A program made the position numbers and the translations under genes. Below, piece after piece: positions 54,363-64,000 of a stretch of 64,000 nt of DNA (position 1 is the first letter of the stretch; every line of letters starts with the position of its first letter). The notes under the pieces are model-generated. The model saw only the letters and a program-made list of their open reading frames with translations, searched no databases and had not been told where the DNA came from. This stretch comes from Lomentospora prolificans (taxonomy: Eukaryota; Ascomycota; Sordariomycetes; Microascales; Microascaceae): contig JARFXM010000010.1 of assembly GCA_029532625.1 (NCBI GenBank), positions 1,612,001 to 1,676,000 of the forward strand. Direction: 5' to 3'.

Positions 54363-57045
54363 TCACTCGCCCCATGGCCGATTCATCATCTGCCTAGGAG
54401 AGAATCGTGGCGCATAAACGTGAGGGCGGCGCTGTGCATTGTCCGGCACGTATGATTGCCTCTCACCCCGAGGCATCTCCCTGCGTGGCTCAGGGGCTGG
54501 AAGGGCTCGACGCTGCTCGGCACCTGGAAGAAGATTCCTACGCTGTTCTGGGGCCGGCAAGCTCCTGCGATGGTCGCGAGGTGGCAAGGTATAATCGATG
54601 GCACCAACCATAAAACGTGGAGCAATTCCACGTGGTTGAGCCGGCCACGAGCTCAGAGCTTGTTCCGTCGTAGGCTGCGGGATCCAGGACGCTCTATGTC
54701 CTCGGTGGTTCGTGGCTTGGGTTTCTCGGGGGCGCATGCGAGGCGCTGGAGCGAACGGGTGCACGTCATCGTCCTCGGACCAGAGATCGGTAGCTGGAAC
54801 AAAAGGCGCAGGAACAGGAGCTGGATGTGGCAGCGGTAATCGGTGTCGTTCGCTGGGTGGCATGAATTGCGACATCGCACGAGGCAGCGGAGAGAACGCT
54901 GAAGTGGGCGGATCGTGGAACCTGTCCGGGAGCGCATGGTGTCTAAACTCTTCAGGATCCGGTTCCGCTCTCTGCAAAGCGCGTGGAGGCATGGGAGGTG
55001 GTTCGACTCGAGGCCGGACAACCGCTGGGAACGCAGTGGCTGCTACTGCTGGCGGTGGACCGTGGCCAACAGGAGGATCGTGCATCAGTTGCTCGTAGAA
55101 GAATGGATTTGAGTTGTGCTCCGGGCAGTTCGGCTTATGTTTGCACACCAGGCTCCTCTCCTCATTGTACTCCCATGCCTCGCGGCAATAATAGCACCAT
55201 TGGTGTCCGCAGTGGCCTATGAAGTAGGTTAGTTAAGTGTATTCCGTGCGGTTGGCGAGATTGAACACTTTACTTACATGTCATGTGGTTACAGCCAACA
55301 GATTTGATGATATTGCGTTTGCACTTCGGACATTCCTTGGAAATCTCTTTGATTGTTGCCTCGGATGCCTTGTCTTGTTTTGACTTTGAAGGGTTCATGG
55401 CATCGTACTCTCGGCACGTTCTTCCCTCATGCCACTTGACACCGTGAAGCGTGCATTGCCTCCCGCCACAAGCGTGGCACTGGAAAAGATTCTTCGGACA
55501 AGACGAGTTATCGGATCTTCCGCTGGGAAGATGAACTTGGCCGGAGTTGCAGCCCTTGGAGAGACACCAGTAGAAGTTTTGGACCTTGCTTAGTAGCTTC
55601 TTGGCCAGAAGCGTATCATACCTATATATTGTTAGAAAATAATTCAAAAACCGTGGCACCGAAAATTCCAAGAACACGTAGATGATACCTTTCGAAAACA
55701 GTCTTCGTGGCGTGTGCCCTAACATCGTGAAAGCTCAGGGGTTCTGTGCAGCTAGGGCAGTTTACCCTCTCCCATCCATTCTCAAGGAAAGCGGATTTGA
55801 TCCACTGTTGAAGGCACTTGATGCAAACCTTCGGTCCGTGCAGACACAGCTTAGTTACTTGATCGACCATCTCGTCTCCTCGCTTCGAGTCCCAACAGAC
55901 GACGCACGTGTGCTTAATAGGCGACAGCCAGTTCTGTTCCTCAATGAAGGCCTCAGCCACGCCTCGAGGAAGAGAAAAGTCAAGAAGTGAACCCCATGGA
56001 ACAGGCGACGAGTCGTTCTTAAGCTCGAGATACCAGTCCTTCACCAAGATATCTGCAGATTCAACGTGGATCTGGCTCTTACACTTCCTATGAACTCCTG
56101 GTATAAGAGTCTCCCTCAGCCACTTTTTAATGTTGCCAACCGTTGTTCCCTCCTTATTCAGTTTTCCAGGTGGTGGGTGGTACAAGTACTGCTTGGAGCA
56201 GCCACGCACAACGACATACTGGATATTAGGGATTATCTCGATGGCGATGTCTCTACAGAGCCAGCTTTGTACTCGCTTGATTTCCCAGTGGCCGCCTTCG
56301 AGAGGCCCGGGACGCATGCCCCCACACGCAGAAACGGCAACAACATTTGGATCTGCGAGGCCCAGCTTGTTGGAGATTTTGTTGCGCAAGCCATCCACAG
56401 TGAGGCCGGAATTCGTGATGTCGTCAAGAAGGCTCTCCCTATTCTTCACGAAGATCTTTGCGCATCGCTTGTCGGGTGAGTTGAAATAGAGCCGGGGTGT
56501 GAGGTCCCCAGGTGTCTCACCCGAATAGTAGACTCGATAGTGAATCTTCGAAGGGGGGTTTAAAAGGTCTTCGTTGCAAAGTAGCTGCCCATCCTTGTAG
56601 AGCACGATTGTGTCACTTGGATTGATCATGGGTGCAGGGCGCTCGCTCCCGGAATTCTCGTCTTCATCCTCAACATTCTCGGGGTCTTGGAGAAACAGGC
56701 GGACCGCCTGCTCGACCTTGGTTGTGCGAGCACCTAGTCGCAGATAGGCAACTAGAGAGGGAAGCTCATCATCAATATCCTCGATCTTAATTCTGACTTT
56801 GTGAGAGCGTATGCCGGCGAAGTGCACACTAGGGGACTGCGGGGTCTCAGGAGAGGCTGCTGTGGGGGGGTTCAAGGTCGTGGGAGGCGCCGTTGTTCGT
56901 GTCCCCCGGCGGAGGGCTCCCGTCGTCCATGGCGGTGTTGATGTATTTGCCAGGAGGGTAGGTTGTGTTCCATCTAGGTGCGAAGTTGCCGCGGGAGTCA
57001 AAAGGTGTGACTGACACCAAGGAATACTCCGGGCCCAGGTAACGG
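54363..57045 (-). CDS. RBR-type E3 ubiquitin ligase, with an apparent 1-nt frameshift in the N-terminal part
   Basis: RING-between-RING ligases accept ubiquitin on a RING2 cysteine. Visible exons are (start uncertain)-55689, 55621-55278 and 55216-54363. RING1 is CVVCWDSKR...CLHGPKVCIKCLQQW...CPSC. The IBR region has CHACGGRQCTLHGVKWH, and RING2 is ECPKCKRNIIKSVGCNHMTC joined by splicing to HCGHQWCYYC; the catalytic Cys by family analogy is that of SVGC. Upstream is a conserved non-catalytic region (VRIKIEDIDDELPSLVAYLR). Protein-like sequence RYLGPEYSLVSVTPFDSRGN continuing to KYINTAMDDG lies in another frame, entering at an acceptor at 57046-57047. The two frames meet at a C7 run (56863-56869 region); six C would join them. 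A possible first exon lies further right (ATG 57326, donor near 57132), uncertain. The Pro/Arg-rich C-terminal tail is ~250 residues. Confidence 0.82.
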
Positions 57046-58784
57046 CTTGGTCAAAGAAACAGGGGTATCGTTCGGAAAATACAAATCGACAATAAAGTAC
57101 ACAATCAAGGTCGATATATCCCCATGCACCTTGAAAATGGGGCGTTAAATTGAGTGACGCTGAGGGCCGGATCACCACGTGCGATTTGAGGCGATCTTGG
57201 CTCACTCAGCGGGTCAGCTGGACGAAATTCGGAAAGTGCGACACTGAGCTTAGTCGAAAATTCCAAGTACCCGAGTCGGGAGGTCGAACGGCGAAAGATG
57301 GATAGAGAGCGCCCAAAGGGGCTCAAACGGCTACGAAAAATGGCAAAAGCCGTCGACGTGAGGCGAAGAAACGAGCCGTAGTGAGAGACCTAGCGGATGC
57401 TAGTATCGTATCACGGAGGGGTAGTGGAAGCTTGTGGAAGCGTCGCAAGCGCCGGTTCGCTCTTAATGCGCTCGCTTTTCGTCCTGCATCTCTGGGAAGT
57501 TGGCCCGCGGGGTGTCTGTGAAAAGTCGGTCGCCCAGAGCCAGCCAACTATCCGTCGAAGATTCGAAGTCACGGCTTTACGAGGTTGTGTCGCTGGTTGA
57601 AAGAGTCGAAGGCCGTGTCGCGGGTTTGCTCGAGAATAAAAACGGCTCTCGTTTTGGCGCGACGCAATCAGCTCCAGATATCTTCCAGACAAAAGGGAAA
57701 AAGTGGCCCGCCATAGTCATCCTGGGCGTCGGGACAACAGGACTTGTCAGACTCCTCACGTCGTCACTCCAATCACGAAGCATGGTGGGCTAATGGATGC
57801 ATGCAAGAAACGCTGCGATTTGGTGTGCTGAGGGGCTCGGGGAAGCGGGGGGCAGCACATGAACATGCGTCCTTGTTACAAGTGGTTCGCTGCTCCGATG
57901 TGCTGCGGCCAGAGTTGAGGTGCCAGCTTGTGGCGCTGCCATGGGTTGACAGGTTGAGCCCATGTTGGGCTTCTAGCCTCCCATTGATGTTATAGGACAA
58001 ATAAGAAAGGAGGAGCCTGGAGGATCCATGTCTCGTTTGGGGCTTTGGCGAAAAGCTGAAGCTGTTGGTGGTTGAGAAGGAGCGAACGGGAAGAGGGCAT
58101 CACTCTCTGCAGTCTTTATTTGATAACGTTCAGGGAATGCAAAATCCAGTCACAGCTGGAGGCTCAACCCAGGCATACACAGCCCAAGCATCTGAGACCA
58201 CTTACCACTTACATCCCATCCATAGATCTCTAGACCGCTTTTGAGATGCATCAATGATTCTTACCCCAGAACATCTGACTGTGGAACTCAAATGTCATTG
58301 AATCCCCAATTCTGACCTCTCCAAAACTTTAAATTCTTCGAGTCCACTCGGCTTTCCGCATACAGTCTAGCACAAAGTCACCCCGTACTATCGTCCCTAT
58401 TACTAAGGTTATCAAGCGAATCTACGGGGATCTAGTACACTGACTGGCTGGCTGGCGATGGTAGCTCCGTTCCCCACCACACTACTGCCGGCCGAGTCGG
58501 CCCTCAGTGGGCGGCGGGTTCCAGCGCCCCTGTAATTGTTATCCTCAACCTCGGCATCTTATCGGGGACGTCCACCTAAGCTCCAGCCGACGCTCATCGC
58601 CGAGTTTACAGCCTACAAATACGCAAAATACATTGTCGCCGACTCACTCACTCTCATCGAGCCATCATATTGCCCCAATCTCCCGGACAAACACGTCTCA
58701 TCTGTCTGTACCTTCATCTCACAGTCTTCGATATATCAACGCGAACTTCTCCATATCCTCTTCCTCAGTATATAGTACAGCACA
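57046..58784. other. Divergent intergenic region RBR ligase / oxidoreductase
   Basis: The first ~280 bp may include the RBR ligase's first exon. The rest is promoter sequence; from 58440 toward the right gene it is C-rich, with a TGGCTGGCTGG motif near 58442. No other gene supported. Confidence 0.45.
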
Positions 58785-59914
58785 ATGCGGGGCATTGAAG
58801 TCGCGAAATACGTCAAGGTCAGTCTGCTTCATCTGGGAATTGTGGAAATAACCGAACACTAATCCCCGTCACAGGGGCCCCAAGAGCTCAAGGTCCAAGA
58901 CCTAGCGGACCCCAAGCCTAAGCCCGACCAATACCTAATTGAAGTCCATGCAGCGGCGACCAACTTCTTCGATATTCTCCAGATCCAGGGCAAATACCAG
59001 CATCAACCACGTAAGCAGTCCGCCTCATCCTCGACAGATCTCACACAGAACCGCGTGCTAACACTCCCATAGCGTTCCCCTGGGTAGCTGGCGCGGAATT
59101 CGCCGGCGTGGTCGTCTCCACCCCCTCCTCCTCCAAAAACCCCAAATTCCCCGTCGGCTCCCGTGTCTTCGGCGCCTCGCAGGGGTCCTACGCCACCAAG
59201 ATTGTCGCCACCGAGGTCCAGCTCCTTCCCGTCCCCAAGGGCTGGTCCTTCCGGGACGCTGCCGGTCTCTTCGTCACCGCCCCCACCTCTTACGGCGCTC
59301 TTGTCCTACGCGCTGGGGTCAAGGCTGGCGATTACGTCCTCGTCCACGCCGCTGCCGGTGGTGTCGGTCTTGCTGCCGTGCAGATCGCTAAGGCGTTTGG
59401 TGCCACCGTTATTGCGACCGCGGGTACCGACCGAAAGCGTGAGGTTGCCAAGGCCTATGGAGCCGACCATGTTGTTGATTACAGGGACGAGAACTGGCCA
59501 ACCATTGTGAAGAAGTTGACCCCCAAGGGCAAGGGTGTCGATATCGTCTACGATCCCGTCGGCTTGGTGGATAAGAGCACCAAGTGCATCGCGTGGAACG
59601 GAAGGATTTTGGTGGTTGGTTTGGCTGCCGGCACGATTGAGAAGGTGGCTATGAACAAGGTGTTGCTGAAAAATATCAGCCTTGTTGGCATTCACTGGGG
59701 CCAGTACGCGGTACATGAAAAGGAAAGCGTGCCGGTCGTCTGGGAAGGTATTATGAAGTTGATCGACCAGGGCAAGTTTAGGGGCACGGTATTTACGGAT
59801 AAGGAGTATGTCGGACTTGACAAGGTTTCGGATGCGTTGATTGCTCTAGGAGGCAGGGACAGCTGGGGTAAGGTCGTGGTTGAGGTACCACAGAGCAAGG
59901 GAAACAAGCTATGA
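58785..59914 (+). CDS. Quinone oxidoreductase-like protein (zinc-type alcohol dehydrogenase superfamily)
   Basis: Exons 58785-58817, 58875-59010 and 59073-59914 give 336 residues, the family's usual length. The protein is a GroES-like plus Rossmann MDR enzyme. Early are ELKVQDLADPKPKPDQYLIE and VHAAATNFFDILQIQGKYQ; the N/D-FFD core is typical of quinone-oxidoreductase-like members, and the catalytic zinc ligands of true alcohol dehydrogenases are absent. The nucleotide-binding motif HAAAGGVGLAAVQIAKAFGA lies near 135, followed by GADHVVDYRDENW and VDIVYDPVGL. NADPH is the likely cofactor. The substrate is unknown and no cluster context suggests one. The C-terminus ends GNKL, not a PTS1. Start ATG has CACAATG context; exon 1 encodes only MRGIEVAKYVK. 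Confidence 0.85.
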
Positions 59915-60035
59915 GTTAACTGACGAAGTTGGGGATATGAAATGCATCTATGGCCATCTGTAAAAATATGATTCAAGTTTCAAATACTCGATTCACGACA
60001 AGCCCCGGGCTATGTGGGCGAGTCTCGGCGTTCAT

Positions 60036-60932
60036 TCATTCCCTCCATCGAATCGACCAATCTCCCTTGGCGAAACTCGGCTCCACAACCTTCCCATTCA
60101 TGACCGCCTCACACAATCGTCGGTCTCCCGCGCCACTCGCATTCTTGTTCATTGATGTTCCGCCAGCCTTGAACCCAAAAACCACTCCCCGCCTCGCCGC
60201 ACATCGTACCATTTCCTTCTCCTTTGCTCTCCTTAGCCCCTGCTGGCGCTTCTCCAACATCTCTTCATTCTCTTCGATACGTTCCGCCCGGCCCTTCTCA
60301 CCGCCCACGCTCCCATTGACCTCCGACACGTCTTGAGGTGGCCGAATACGAGTACCGCTTCGAATTGACATCCTTGCCAACACGTCGCCGTCGATATACT
60401 TCTCTTCCGGTGCAACTACCCCCGCCGCGACAGCTTCGGGTAAAGGATCGTTGTGTCCTAGCTGCTCCACCGCGACGTCACGATAATTCTCTGTTTCGGG
60501 CTCGGGGGTACGCGGTTCGTCCGAGTGACTATCCTCGCTTTTCTTGCCAAACATCAAGTCTTCAACCACGGAACATGGAACAAGAATTCTCTGATCCCCC
60601 TTCACCTTGCGCCCCTTCTTATCCTTCTTCGCGTGTTTATGCCCATCGGCCGCGCCGCTTGACAGACCACTAAACCTTTCGTCCCCGTCTAGAAGTCTCA
60701 CGAACATGTTCTCAACCTCGCGGTCTAGTTTCCCGGGCTTCTGGTGTCTGCACCGCGTAGAGCAGTACCGAGCCTCCATCTTTGCAGACGCGGCTGCATT
60801 CGTCCGGCGTTGGCTGATAAGTCGGCCGCAGGACTGGCAGTATGGGGTATTTTCGCCGCCAGGGAGAAGGTAGTAAGGGGCTGGTGTGGCCTGAGATTTG
60901 GACGGCCGGGACCAAGAGTCCATCCATGACAT
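60036..60932 (-). CDS. Hypothetical protein with Cys-pair (putative zinc-binding) motif
   Basis: A single-exon 298-residue protein; I chose the ATG giving MSWMDSWSRPSKSQ. Near residues 30-65 are two Cys pairs, YCQSCGRLISQRR (C-X2-C) and ARYCSTRCRHQKPGK (C-X3-C), which could bind one zinc. This is followed by DREVENMFVRLLDGDE. The rest is charged and Pro/Gly-rich, with short conserved-looking pieces: RILVPCSVVEDLMFG, RIEENEEMLEKRQQGLRRAK, VRCAARRGVVFGF, and a C-terminus EPSFAKGDWSIRWRE. I recall similar uncharacterised proteins across Sordariomycetes but have no function for it. Possible nucleic-acid or protein binder; inference only. The 3' end is 121 bp from that of the convergent oxidoreductase gene. 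Confidence 0.65.
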   Translation of the reverse strand: MSWMDSWSRPSKSQATPAPYYLLPGGENTPYCQSCGRLISQRRTNAAASAKMEARYCSTRCRHQKPGKLDREVENMFVRLLDGDERFSGLSSGAADGHKHAKKDKKGRKVKGDQRILVPCSVVEDLMFGKKSEDSHSDEPRTPEPETENYRDVAVEQLGHNDPLPEAVAAGVVAPEEKYIDGDVLARMSIRSGTRIRPPQDVSEVNGSVGGEKGRAERIEENEEMLEKRQQGLRRAKEKEMVRCAARRGVVFGFKAGGTSMNKNASGAGDRRLCEAVMNGKVVEPSFAKGDWSIRWRE

Positions 60933-61544
60933 AATGGCTATAGTACGTTGTGGACTTGGCTGAGATGTTGGAATGTGTGTTTCTGGGAATTTTTCCGCCA
61001 AATGCTAGAAAAAATCGAAGGTTTGCTCTTTGATAACGATAGATTTTGGAAGGGAAATAATCATGTGCTCGTAATATATCTATTGTATCTGAAAGACGTT
61101 GACGTTTAGTGTTGGTCATGAACTGAGACGGAAGTCGTAGGCGTCTAGGTGATGTCATGTCACTCAAATGGTGACCCAATCGATTCCACGAAACCACCCA
61201 GCCACAAGAAGCATTCACTAAAACGTTAAACCTCATTTTCTTCTCTTTCGAAGTTGCGACCTCCCCTCTGCGCTAGGTCCTAAAATAGCATGACGAGCTC
61301 AGAGCAACGGCTAAGCCAGCCTTCCAGGATACACGGCCATCAGCTCGTAGATGACGACATCTAACCTCGTGCAATTCGGGTGTATAGAGGTATCGACCTC
61401 TCTCCCCAGTACATCTAAAATTCCATCCTTCGAGATTTACTATTGACTCGAAAAGTTTGCGACAACCCGTTCTGTCGTCTGCAGAGCTTCTCGGAAACCC
61501 AAGAAACCCTCGTGGAGATTCAAACCGGCAACCATCTCACCCAC
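60933..61544. other. Intergenic region between the Cys-pair gene and DUF4246 gene
   Basis: 612 bp between a minus-strand start codon and the 3' end of the next minus-strand gene. Nothing recognisable beyond a probable promoter and 3' UTR. Confidence 0.5.
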
Positions 61545-63704
61545 CTACCATTCAAAATCTTGAAATCCTCTATAGAAAATCACCCTATCCACCTCAGCCA
61601 TCACCCTCTTCTGCTCCCTCACCATCCTCTCGCGGAATTCCCTCGCCATCTCCTCCGTCATAAAAGGCGCACCCTTCGTCTCCTCCAATATGTGGTCCCT
61701 CAGCTCCGAGGGCAAACCCTGAGTCTTCAGAAACTTGTCGGGGAAGCACTCCGCTTCCCACCAGTCAAACTGCTGTGGCGGGACCCGGCTTGTAGAAATA
61801 ACCCGGTACCACGGGTCCGCCAAGTGAATTTTGAGAATCCTAACATGACCACGCTTCTCTTCGTCGAGCAGTGTTATAGGTTCGGCGCAGTACTGCAGCG
61901 TATTCGGAAACGAGAGCATTTTTCCGACGGGAACGGACGCGGACCCGAGGTCTTGGAGATGCGGGACCATCCAGATCACGTTGTCTGGGGTTTGTATGTC
62001 GAAGACTGACATTAAGGCGGCATGGTTCGTCGCGAACCATGTATTGAAGTACTGTTGGGCGAAATCCGCCATGATACGGAAAGAATACGTCGGGGTGGTG
62101 GTGTTGACGGCGTCGAAACAGTAAATGGACGTAGCCGCTATGTGTTCGTTGAGCTTTCCCGCAAGGGTCCACTCAGTTCCGTTATATCTCGGTCGTTCCG
62201 GTGTAAGTTCAATGCTTTCAATCTGAACGTAGACTTGGAGCCCTTTTTCTCTAAAAGAGCGGTGGATTTGGACCTCGTGATTCACATGGTGTAAACTCGC
62301 GGCTAGAGAGAGGCTTTGCTCATATCCCCGAACCAACTCCTCCAATTCATCCTCGGTACTCAGCTCCCGAAGCATGCTAGGAAGCCCTGCCTTAGGCACT
62401 ATCGCCCTACCCGTGTTTCTTCCAGCCTTCCAGTCGTCGAAAGAGAATAACGTTCCCGGTTCCGGATGCACCATATATTCGAAATGATGTCGAATGTCCC
62501 TATGAATCCGTTCATAGAGACTCTCAGCTCCCTCGAAGTGCTTCTTATCGGCAATTTGCATGCGGTGAATAATGTCATCCAGAAACTCTTGTCTAGCTAC
62601 AGGTTCTGTTTCGTCCCAAGCTTCGGATAATTCGATCAAGTCCATATAAAAACTGTCTTCGGCATCCCAATAAGCCTCACCCGGAGGCGCCGGAAATAAG
62701 CCCACCGGAATACCAAATGTTCGAATCCGCTGAGGAACGCGACCCTCCCCAACGTTGAAAAAGTAGTCGTAGAAATAGCCAGGAACGGCAGGGATGAGAA
62801 TGTCATTCCAGCACGGAATAGCAGCCTCGATCACTTCTGAGATTTGGGAGTAAAGCTCCCCATTGCTCTGGGGACGCAAGTTGTTGATATAGCTTGTTAT
62901 ATTTACGACGTAATCTTCGCCATCCGGATCCTTGAAAGCGACATCACACGGCAGCCACTGGAAGGTATTGGAGTATCTCCAAGGCTTTCTCTCCAACCAC
63001 ACATCCGCATCGTCCGGGTCTGCCGGGAGCTCTTCTGTGAAGATAGGGAGCGTTTCCAATCTTCTCGTGCCCTCTGGGGGCGGGGGAAGAAATGACTCTA
63101 GCTCATGAGGTCGTAAGGATGATGGCACTGCGGTAGACATGTGTTTCCATATATTTTTCATGTCACCCTTGGATCCTTCGGGGAGGACACGGGTATGCCC
63201 ATAAGCAAGGGGGTAGAGCGAAGGATCGACGATGTAGAGAACGTCTGAGCCATCGTTCCTTCTCCACAGCTCGGATAAGCCATCGCGCTCAATTAGTCTC
63301 TGGACCGCAGAGCTTAGTCTCTGACAAAGGCTAGTTTCCGGCCAGGTTTTGCTGAGGCTCGCACCAGCATCGTACGCAAGCACCCTACCGGACCGCACGA
63401 AGTCGGCTGCCTTGTCCTTTAACTCCGTAATGCACCATTCCCAGGCTTTTTGACTTATCAGTGGATATTTTTCTATTCCTTCGGTATGCCAAGCAGCCAC
63501 GGCTTCATCATTATCGACATTGGTTTCCCATCCAGGCTTATCGGTGATGTCGTTCATCAGCCGAAGCATGGATAATTCGCGCGCGGTAAGACGGTTTTCA
63601 AGGCCCCAATCCATCATGCCGTGGGCGAAGCGTTGTTTCCAGTCATTCTCTTCATTAGCTGCAAAACAACCTGAATGTAGGTCTAAGTAGGCGGAGGGCG
63701 TCAT
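61545..63704 (-). CDS. DUF4246 domain protein
   Basis: A 719-residue single-exon reading from the first in-frame ATG (MTPSAYLDLHSGCF). The frame stays open ~30 codons further upstream without an ATG, so an additional upstream exon is possible. It matches fungal DUF4246 proteins along its length: LTARELSMLRLMNDITDKPG, WLPCDVAF, the VVNITSYINNLRPQSNGELY and SQISEVIEAAIPCWNDIL segments, LQVYVQIESIELTPERPRYN with GTEWTLAGKLNEHIAATSIY CFD, TLQYCAEPITLLDEEKRGHV, and the C-terminal VPPQQFDWWEAE. The HIAATSIYCFD area recalls an iron/2OG oxygenase-like fold, a suggestion I cannot test here. Function unknown. The C-terminus EMAREFRERMVREQKRVM is basic and helical. Confidence 0.82.
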   Translation of the reverse strand: MTPSAYLDLHSGCFAANEENDWKQRFAHGMMDWGLENRLTARELSMLRLMNDITDKPGWETNVDNDEAVAAWHTEGIEKYPLISQKAWEWCITELKDKAADFVRSGRVLAYDAGASLSKTWPETSLCQRLSSAVQRLIERDGLSELWRRNDGSDVLYIVDPSLYPLAYGHTRVLPEGSKGDMKNIWKHMSTAVPSSLRPHELESFLPPPPEGTRRLETLPIFTEELPADPDDADVWLERKPWRYSNTFQWLPCDVAFKDPDGEDYVVNITSYINNLRPQSNGELYSQISEVIEAAIPCWNDILIPAVPGYFYDYFFNVGEGRVPQRIRTFGIPVGLFPAPPGEAYWDAEDSFYMDLIELSEAWDETEPVARQEFLDDIIHRMQIADKKHFEGAESLYERIHRDIRHHFEYMVHPEPGTLFSFDDWKAGRNTGRAIVPKAGLPSMLRELSTEDELEELVRGYEQSLSLAASLHHVNHEVQIHRSFREKGLQVYVQIESIELTPERPRYNGTEWTLAGKLNEHIAATSIYCFDAVNTTTPTYSFRIMADFAQQYFNTWFATNHAALMSVFDIQTPDNVIWMVPHLQDLGSASVPVGKMLSFPNTLQYCAEPITLLDEEKRGHVRILKIHLADPWYRVISTSRVPPQQFDWWEAECFPDKFLKTQGLPSELRDHILEETKGAPFMTEEMAREFRERMVREQKRVMAEVDRVIFYRGFQDFEW

Positions 63705-64000
63705 AGCAGATGACCCTATCGAAGCGGCTACTACGGAAGAATGGCCCACTTCTTCGTATTGAATGTTTTCCGGACGTGAGGATTAAATCTGAGGATGCGC
63801 GAGCAGAAAATTAATGTGGAATATCAAGGGCACCAAACTCTGGTGATCCCGGGGCTATGGCTCATGTGAAAGGCATCCATGGATAGTTGTGAGGGGTTCG
63901 AAGGTTCAGCCAAGCCATCCATTAGATGGTACTCCTAAAAATGTCCTTACTACCACCAAGTGTATACATAATTGTACCTCCTCATCCACAGCCTTGGCCT
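63705..64000. other. Upstream region of the DUF4246 gene
   Basis: Holds the probable promoter and perhaps a short first exon of the minus-strand DUF4246 gene. No other feature seen before the window ends. Confidence 0.45.

Noticed and set aside
58507..58851. A 114-codon plus-strand ORF just upstream of and overlapping the oxidoreductase start
   Set aside because: It lies in the promoter/leader and runs out of frame through exon 1 of the oxidoreductase; no homology recognised.
1..64000. A secondary-metabolite gene cluster, CRISPR array, or mobile element with transposase
   Set aside because: No polyketide or peptide synthase, terpene cyclase, clustered P450s, regularly spaced repeats or transposase/reverse-transcriptase motifs were seen on either strand.

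Overview
The window is nuclear DNA of a filamentous ascomycete (Pezizomycotina, probably Sordariomycetes; the class is an inference). Genes are single-copy eukaryotic housekeeping genes on both strands. They are interrupted by short introns of about 50-200 bp with GTRNGT-like donors and YAG acceptors, and coding exons have C/G-rich third positions. I saw no operons, CRISPR arrays, rRNA genes or convincing tRNA genes. Exon boundaries were derived by hand from reading frame, splice signals and family knowledge.

Layout, left to right. 0-16 kb: 3' end of an MscS-type mechanosensitive channel gene (+), a dienelactone hydrolase family gene (-), SEY1 (+), RNase H2 subunit A (-, with an apparent frameshift), the CENP-C homologue MIF2 (+) and mitochondrial YME2 (-). 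16-24.5 kb: an EMI1/DUF3128 twin-CX9C protein (+), a cytosolic SSA-type HSP70 (-), a RecQ-like helicase (+) and an acidic orphan ORF (-). 24.5-29.9 kb: a gene-poor block whose only recognisable content is a decayed ankyrin-repeat gene. 29.9-45.8 kb: SOG2 (+), a BLOC-1 subunit 1 / GCN5L1-like protein (+), enoyl reductase TSC13 (-), ribosomal protein eS6 (-), CTF8 (+), DPH1 (+) and ATG27 (-). 47.7-64 kb: SPT20 (-), a PEX22-like peroxin (-), an RBR E3 ubiquitin ligase (-, with an apparent frameshift), a quinone-oxidoreductase-like enzyme (+), a Cys-pair orphan (-) and a DUF4246 protein (-).

The genes do not form a pathway or a secondary-metabolite cluster. They serve ER shaping and lipid elongation (SEY1, TSC13), chromosome maintenance (MIF2, RNH201, CTF8, RecQ), mitochondria (YME2, EMI1), transcription (SPT20), translation (eS6, DPH1), autophagy and peroxisomes (ATG27, PEX22-like), and polarity signalling (SOG2).

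The most useful second-look items are two one-base frameshifts, both at C homopolymers (RNH201 and the RBR ligase). Others are the RecQ-like helicase with a non-canonical Walker A beside the gene-poor block, the ankyrin relic with a 30-bp tandem duplication, and a CCAGCTGG/GCCAGC-type motif recurring in intergenic DNA. I found no clearly new multi-gene system.
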